Part shown: one piece after another, positions 57,501 through 64,000 of the stretch | Layout: every line of letters begins with the position of its first letter | Position numbering within the stretch: position 1 is the first letter of the stretch | NCBI RefSeq assembly: GCF_033568475.1 | Contig: NC_133123.1 | Span: forward strand, 18,152,622 to 18,216,621 | Reading direction: 5' to 3' | DNA length: 64,000 bases | Source of the DNA: Henckelia pumila | Taxonomy: Eukaryota; Streptophyta; Magnoliopsida; Lamiales; Gesneriaceae | Notes under the pieces: generated by a model | What the model saw: only the letters and a program-made list of their open reading frames with translations | Told to the model about the DNA's origin: nothing | Databases searched by the model: none | Made by a program: the position numbers and the translations under genes

Positions 57501-59084
57501 AATCTTAGCACGAGAACCCTTACCATAGAATTTCCATTCTCCAGCCATCTCAGGTCTGAATCTTACTATATTTTGAAAACAATCTACGGTAGCTCTGTAC
57601 TTGTTTAGCATATCAATCCCGATAATGCAGTCAAAATCAGACAAACCAAGCACAAAACAATCTATCTCTATCTCATTACCGTCATATTGTAACAAACAAT
57701 TCTTAACTGTCTGAATAGATATAAGACCTTTCCCCAAAGGAGAAGAAACAGATACTATAACAGGTAATGATTCAACAGGCAAAGCATGTAAGGATGCAAA
57801 TTGTGTAGAGATAAACGTATGGGATGAACCTGTATCTATCAATACATATGCAGGATAACCACAAATAGAATAGTTACCTGCAATCACATCATCTGGTGCT
57901 CCCTGTTCCTGTTCCTCCGTCAGTGCAAAGACATGAGCCTGCTGTCTCTGTGGCTGACTGTCTGTCTGACTTCCTCCTGGCCTTGACTGTTGCTGTGGAT
58001 GTGGTGGTTGGAAGGAATGAACAGAAGAGGCTTGCCTTGCAGGTTGAGCCACTGATCGTGATGACTCTGCATTTCGTGACTATCCAGAACCTCTCTGAGG
58101 ACACACCCTCGCAAAATGGCCAGTCTGATGGCATATATGGCACCTCCCAGATACACCTCGGTGCTGATCGGTTGGATGACCTCCACCACAACTGTTACAA
58201 AACACTCCTGACTTCTGTTTCATGCCACTGGAACTCGAAGAACTGCTCCCTGACTTTTTAAACTGTTTTCCTCAAGCTTGCAAATATCCTTTCTTGCCAC
58301 TGCTACTACCACCACTTTCAAATTGAGGAGGTTGTTGCGAGATTGGAGCTGAGGGTTGTGAATGTCTCGGAGGCTGAGCGATATACAAAGCTCCTCGCTG
58401 TTGTATCAAACCAGCTTCCGCTCCTTTGGCACTGTTCAAAGCATCAGCAAAATTATTCGGTTGCCTTGTGTTTACCAAAGTAAAGACCTCCGGAGTCAGT
58501 CCATTAATGAACTGATCAGCCATTGCCTCATCACTATCAGCAACATGTGGAGCAAAACGTAGCAATGTAGTGAATTTTGCAACATAATCTTCAATATTTA
58601 AGTTTCCCTGCTTCAGGTTCGCAAATTCTGCACCTTTATCTTTGCGGTAAGACACTGGAAAGAAGCGTTGGTAAAACTCAGTTTTGAAGACATTCCACGT
58701 CAGTACAGTTCCTCTACGCTTCAAAGCTTTCTTGGTCGTGGACCACCAGCTCTTCGCAACCTCATGCAACTGATGTCCAATTAATCTGACTCTTCGCTCA
58801 TCACCATAATCAAGCGAATCAAACAACATCTCCATGTCATCGAGCCATCCTTCACATACAACTGCATTTTCAGTACCGTTCAGAGTAGGCGGATGGTATG
58901 ATTGAAAGCGTTTGAGCAGTGTTTCCATCGGAGTGGCAGTCATATCTGTCATATCTCGAGAGGTACTTCCCTGTTCATTGCTTGGGACTGCAGCTTGAGG
59001 TATTATCGGTGTTACCACCGTTTGTTCCGGCAGAGGAGTATGAACCTGAGGTCTAAGAGGAGTTCGTCCTGGTCTTCGAGACAT
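54503..59084 (-). pseudogene. gag-pol polyprotein of E3
   Basis: One long frame from ATG 59084 (MSRRPGRTPLRP). Gag core to about 58400 and knuckles (CHICHQTGHFARVC, about 58160-58110) contain stops at 58274-58272 and about 58083. Protease [12 protein letters not shown] is intact. RT has [14 protein letters not shown] and [10 protein letters not shown], both catalytic parts present. RNase H starts TVYCDASH. A frameshift near 55595 breaks the start of the integrase core; SMDFV, VSDRDP and DGQSEH follow, and a stop at 55235-55233 fits CAG to TAG. The C-terminal part (55231-54503) ends EEATWETESDMRQRF. It is the better preserved of the two sister copies. Confidence 0.95.
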
Positions 59085-59494
59085 ATCTGATTATCAAAAG
59101 GGTTAGGATACCACAATCATCAAATCTATCTCAGTCCTCCTCCGATCATCTTACCTCTGATCAAAATTCGGTTCTGATTCAATCGTCAAAAAAAATAATC
59201 GAAGTATTCAACAAGACATGCTTCCAATCCATTCAGATAATCAGGTAGCATATCATAATTCATCAGAACACATGGCTCTAATCATTTCAGATATTCCAGT
59301 AAGCATGCGTCTTCATACTTTCAAATAAAATAATTACAACATCGTGTAATAAAATACTTGAAAGTAAATCATGCTAGCATTTACCACATGTAATTCAATC
59401 ATGTAATTAAATCATAGTATAATTAAAATAAATAAGCAAGGAAGATGACTCGATCTACCCCACTTACTATCTAACTCAGTCCAGAATTTTTCTT

Positions 59495-59506
59495 GCTCTG
59501 ATACCA
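59495..59506 (-). promoter_or_regulatory. Primer binding site of E3
   Basis: TGGTATCAGAGC on the minus strand, 5 bp from the 5' LTR. Complementary to initiator tRNA-Met. Confidence 0.9.
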
Positions 59507-59511
59507 CCTGT

Positions 59512-61748
59512 TGTGATGACCCGAGTTCTAATCTCTCATTAATCAAATCATCATATATCATAGACCAAGAATCAAAGTCTAAATAAAGTAAAAAAAAATT
59601 ATTTTTTTTTTAAAAAAGTGAGCACCTCGCTCGATCGGGTATATTCACCCGATCGAGCGAGCCCTCAGCTCAGCCTCTCGGGTGAAACAAATGTTGGCCT
59701 CGCTCGATCGGTCAATATTCACCGATCGAGCGAGCCAAGTTTGCTCAGCTTTCTTTCCAGGAAATGAAAGCCTCGCTCGATCAGTAGGAATCGCCCGATC
59801 GAGCGAGCACACGTCCAGAAGAAAAGAAACAGATCCTACTTTGCTGTCAACACAAGTTCTTCTATTCATTTTCATGTAACATCAATTCATACAAAGCCTA
59901 TTCCAAATCATAAGCTAACATGCATTCTAACATGATATAAATTGATAAAATTAAACCATAACAAAGCCTTAATATCAACTCAAGAAAGGCTCACATAACA
60001 AACAATAATCTTTGTTATACAAAAAGGATTAAGCTACAACATGTTATCTTAAGGATTTACAACATCATCTCAAATCCTATATACATCAACAAGACAACAA
60101 CTTAATAACCAACAAGTCTTGGTACAAGTATCTATAACATGATCATGTTTTGGAACTCAATACCAACATTGACAGCTCAAAATATCTAAACTCGGATCAT
60201 CACGCTATTCTCTCATCCCTTGTTCTTCAAGTTCGCTTTTGTCCTATACCACTCCCGCCTATTGCCATTACACATACAACACAACAATAGCAGGATAACT
60301 CCGGTGAGAAATATATTTCCCAGTAAAAGCAACTAAACATGCATAGCAAAGAATATATCAAATTCATGATATAAAAGTAACTACAATGCATGTTTTAAAA
60401 CAAGGTTCTCTAGTTCATCGTTTGGGATCCCGAAAAGAAGATATCATAACTAACCACCGACTCTCCCGATCGATGTGGGGCTACTTATCTTGTTTCTCTA
60501 GACTTTGAAGCCATTATATATGTAAATCAGATGCTAGGCTAAATCAACCACCCAGGCCATACATATATAATTCCTCAAATCGTCTAATCGAACGTTTCCG
60601 TTTATTTCGAAATCAAAGAACAACTCTTACAAGATGAATGCAATATATATCAATAAGATCACATTCATTAACATCAAGACCTATTCAAAAATTCATAGGA
60701 AAACATATAAAAGCAACTAAGCAAATAAGTATGTGATTTAGGAAACTCGATACAAACCATCTCGAGTTATAATCCCCTTCAAGTAGTAGTCCACTTTTAC
60801 CTTTCAAGTGTGAAGTTTATGTTGTCTTCTAGGTGTCCAAATCTGTATAATTATCAACCATAAGCCTAATCTCAAAATCTGCACTTAAAACCATTCAAAC
60901 TCCATTGTAGAATAACTTCAAACCTTGATCTTACTTCTATCGATTCGAAGTTGACGTTTTCGAGCTTGATGGTATTCAAAACCAATCCGAAATAAAGTGT
61001 TGAAAGCTTACCAACATCAGCTAGAACTCATCAAAATCACAGCTCAATACAAGATAGCAAAACAACTTCAAATCAAAAGTTCGACGGCATATCGGTATCA
61101 TTCGGCAATCCGAAACTCAACTATATCAAATATAACAATCATCTACATCTTATATTCATCAAAACCAGCAAGAATTCTTCAATATATCAGCAGGTATACT
61201 TTCGAATAATCAGCTGGTACTATAAGAATAACATTGATAGCCATCCTTCAACCCGAACTCGATAGAACAACGAATACAAACTCAACAACATCAATTCCTC
61301 ATCACATCTGATCTCTACCATTTTCGACTTCTCAAATCATAAGGAACTAAAATAAAACATACATCAAATCGAAGGTCTTCTTGCAAGGAGTCCAGAACCT
61401 TTTTCGGAATCGAATTCGGACACCCGAAACTCAAGATATAGCAATTACAAGTTGAAGAAAATATTGAAGCTAGCTTTGTTCTTCCTCTCGGTTCCTCTTC
61501 TGAAATTTCTGATGAATTTTAATGTATTACACGTGAATACATAATCGAAAAACAAGTGTCCAACTACAAAATAAGGATTTTGCACTTTGACCCCTCAAGT
61601 CTTCAATAATTGCAATTCAGTTCTCAACTTCCCATTACATTAAATTTCAATCCTAAATAATTTAAAAATATTAGAATTTAAATCAAAACTCCAAATATTC
61701 CCAAATTAAATATTCTCGAATTAAAATTAAATAATTTCGGGCATTACA
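59512..61748 (-). repeat. 5' LTR of Ty3 element E3
   Basis: 2237 bp, closely matching 52170-54405. Small ORFs conserved in both copies (around 59645-59879) arise from the palindromic cassette and are not genes. Confidence 0.93.
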
Positions 61749-64000
61749 ATATCAATACGCTGAATACTCTATTTTCCCGGCTCACGTCTATGAGGCATAA
61801 AATAGAGGAAAAAAAACGTGTGGAGCTTCTACTTCAAAGTCTACCAGATTCATACGATCAGCTCATCATCAATGTTACCAATAATGTTCTTTCGGATAAT
61901 TTAAATTTTGACGACGTCTTAACTGCGGTTTTTGGAGAAGAGAGTCGTCGAAGGAACAAGGAAGATAGGTTGGTAACGTCAAAGCAAGCAGAGGCTTTAC
62001 CGATGACGAGAGGAAGATTGACGGAGCGTGACTCCAGTGGGAGCCACAGATATGGTAGATCCAAGTCAAGAAGTAAGAAGAAGAATATTTACTGCTTTAA
62101 ATGTGGCGGTAAAGGGCACTTCAAGAGAGAGTGTACAAAGAGCATCGATAAAGGATCTCAAGGAAATGTGTCCAGTACTTCAGGCGGTGGTGAAATATTA
62201 TTCAGCGAAGCAGCAACGGTTGCGGAAGGCAGACAAAAATTTTGTGATGCATGGATTATGGATTCAGGAGCGACGTGGCATATGACGTCAAGGAGAGAAT
62301 GGTTCGATCAGTATGAACCAGTCTCAGGAGGATCTGTATTCAAGGGAAATGATCATGCCTTGGAAATCGCTGGGGTCGGTACCATTAAAATTAAAATGTT
62401 TGATGGTACTATTCGCACCATACAGGAGGTACGACATGTGAAGGACCTGACAAAGAATCTTTTGTCTTTGGGGCAATTGGATGATATTGGGTGCAAAACC
62501 CGTATCGAGAAAGAGATCATGAAAATTGTGAAAGGCGCGCTTGTGGTTATGAAGGCAGAAAAGGTTGCTGCAAATCTGTATGTATTGTTGGGAGAAACAC
62601 ACAAAGAGGCGGAACTAGCTGTTGTATCAATTGGTTCGGGAGAAGAATCAACAGTGTTGTGGCATAGAAAGCTTGGACATATGTCAGAACGAGGAATGAA
62701 GATTCTCTCTGAACGGAAGCTGTTGCCAGGGCTTACAAAAGTGGCTCTACCCTTTTGTGAGCATTGTGTTACCAGTAAACAACACAGATTGAAGTTTGGC
62801 ACGTCTACTGCCAAGAGCAAAGGAATATTGGAGCTGATTCATTCTGATGTTTGGCAAGCACCGATGGTATCCCTAGGAGGAGAGAGATACTTTGTCTTGT
62901 TTATTGATGATTTCTCTAGGAGATGTTGGGTGCATCCAATTAAGAAGAAGTCAGATGTTTTCGAAGTCTTCAAAGTTTTCAAAGCGCGGGTTGAACTTGA
63001 TTCTGATAAGAAAATCAAGTGTTTGAGGACTGACAATGGAGGAGAATATACCAGTGATGAATTTGATGCATTCTGTCAGCATGAGGGCATCAAAAGACAA
63101 TTCACGATGGCTTACACGCCTCAACAGAATGGAGTAGCAGAGCAGATGAACAGAACTTTGTTGGACAGAACAAGGGTCATGTTGAGTACTGCAGGTCTAA
63201 CAAAGTCATTTTGGGTAGAAGCAGTCAAAACCGCTTCTTATATCATCAATCGTTCTCCTTCAGTGGCGATTGATTTGAAGACTCCAATGGAGGTGTGGAC
63301 TGGAAAGCCAGCTGATTATTCTCGGTTACAGACATTTGGAAGTCCGGTGTACGTGTTGTACAATGAACAAGAAAGATCAAAGTTGGATTCCAAATCCAGA
63401 AAGTGTATCTTCTTGGGCTATGCTGATGGAGTAAAGGGGTTTCGCTTGTGGGATCCTACTGTCCACAAGCTTATCATCAGCAGAGATGTTATCTTCGAGG
63501 AAGATAAAGTGAAGGGAGACAAAGACACACTGAATTTAGAAACTTCTATCATTCAGGTGGAAAATAAGACAGACGAAGATCAAGTTTCTTGTGAAGCAGT
63601 ACCAGAGCACGAAGAACAAGAACCAGTTGAGTCAGAGGTTTCCAAAGTGAGGCAGTCAACTTGAGAGAGAAGACCACCAGGATGGATTTCAGATTATGTC
63701 ATTGAAAGCAACATTGCATATTTTCTATTAACAGAGGATGGTGAGCCATCGATTTTCCATGAGGCTAGTCAAAGCTCGGATGTATCCCTGTGGATGACAG
63801 CGATGCAGGAAGAATTGGAAGCATTGGACAAAAACAAAACATGGGATCTTGTTACACTACCACGAGGGAGGAAAGCTATCGGTAACAGATGAGTCTATAA
63901 GATCAAGCGTGATGGCAATAACCAAGTGGAGCGGTATCGTGCGAGATTGGTTGTCAAAGGGTACACTCAGAAAGAAGGTATTGACTTCAATGAGATATTT
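61749..64000 (+). pseudogene. copia gag end, protease, integrase and RT start
   Basis: Continuation of the gag-pol frame after the Ty3 insertion. A gag helix region leads to the zinc knuckle CFKCGGKGHFKRECTK (about 62091-62138), protease with MDSGATWHM (about 62259), integrase finger HRKLGHMSERGMK to FCEHCVTSKQ, catalytic core with HSDVW, RTDNGGEYTSDEF and QNGVAEQMNR, and a C-terminal integrase part with KCIFLGYADGVKGFRLWDP. Stop TGA at 63662-63664 stands in STxERRPPGW (CGA to TGA likely). The frame then enters RT (WMTAMQEELEALDKNKTWDL) with another TGA at 63890 (TGG to TGA likely) and leaves the window at RT. Confidence 0.95.

Larger units (their letters stand above)
52170..61748 (-). mobile_element. 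Full-length Ty3/gypsy retrotransposon (E3), reverse, inside copia gag
   Basis: 9579 bp with LTRs 59512-61748 (5') and 52170-54405 (3') and a perfect target duplication ATATC (52165-52169 and 61749-61753). Primer site, single gag-pol frame and polypurine tract are all present. It is the same family as 878-10193: the LTR starts (TGTAATGCCCGAAATTATTT on the minus strand) and proteins match well. Its PR and RT active sites are intact, but gag-pol has three stops and a frameshift. About 50 differences between the LTRs, counted by eye, give roughly 2% divergence. Confidence 0.95.
51247..64000 (+). mobile_element. Ty1/copia retrotransposon, right end outside the window
   Basis: LTR 51247-51685, primer site, gag from 51816, interrupted at 52170-61748 by a Ty3 element, then gag-PR-IN-RT from 61749 to the window edge. 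Integrase lies before RT, as in copia elements. The start MTAKYEIEKFNGSNFLLWKL resembles Tork-type gags. Two in-frame TGA stops (63662 and 63890) make this copy defective even apart from the insertion. Confidence 0.95.

Overview
The window is plant nuclear DNA, most likely from a eudicot. This rests on GT-AG introns, a plant-type DCD/N-rich protein, calcineurin B-like exons, plant LTR retrotransposons, a Cassandra element with 5S rRNA-like LTRs, and an endogenous caulimovirus-type pararetrovirus. The species cannot be named. The sequence is AT-rich and densely nested with transposable elements; only a few host genes appear.

1-18.65 kb: a decayed Ty3/gypsy element (LTR 541-877 plus 10194-10641, gag-pol 10720-18650). 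Its LTR is split by a full-length Ty3/gypsy element (878-10193, TSD ATTTC). Its RNase H region is split by an inverted solo LTR (13524-16467), which itself holds a forward solo LTR (13947-15473), and by a third solo LTR (16510-17854). Each has a 5-bp TSD. 19.2-21.3 kb: an intact five-exon DCD/N-rich protein gene. 21.3-30 kb: AT-rich intergenic DNA with a Harbinger-like MITE, Helitron-like repeats, a tRNA-derived SINE and microsatellites. 30.1-30.7 kb: an intact minus-strand gene for a small MGC-starting protein. 31.7-32.6 kb: a LINE tail and MITEs.

32.9-42.8 kb: the most unusual region. One genome length of a decayed caulimovirus-type pararetrovirus, opened at the coat protein/protease junction, lies between Mutator-like inverted ends with a perfect 9-bp duplication GATTGTTTT. 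It was later hit by a 1.3-kb solo LTR (in the transactivator region) and a young Cassandra element (in the coat protein zinc knuckle).

42.9-51.2 kb: a second Mutator-type MITE, a small MGN-starting gene, an unidentified three-exon minus-strand gene, a CBL pseudogene, a tRNA-Ala gene (anticodon CGC) and LINE/MITE debris. 51.2 kb to the end: a Ty1/copia element cut in gag by a complete reverse-oriented Ty3/gypsy element (52170-61748, TSD ATATC); its right end runs off the window.

The LTRs of both Ty3 groups carry arrays of short palindromes. In the solo-LTR family the array usually sits just upstream of the TATA box, and its unit sequence differs between copies while the LTR around it is conserved. 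This looks like a rapidly changing promoter cassette.
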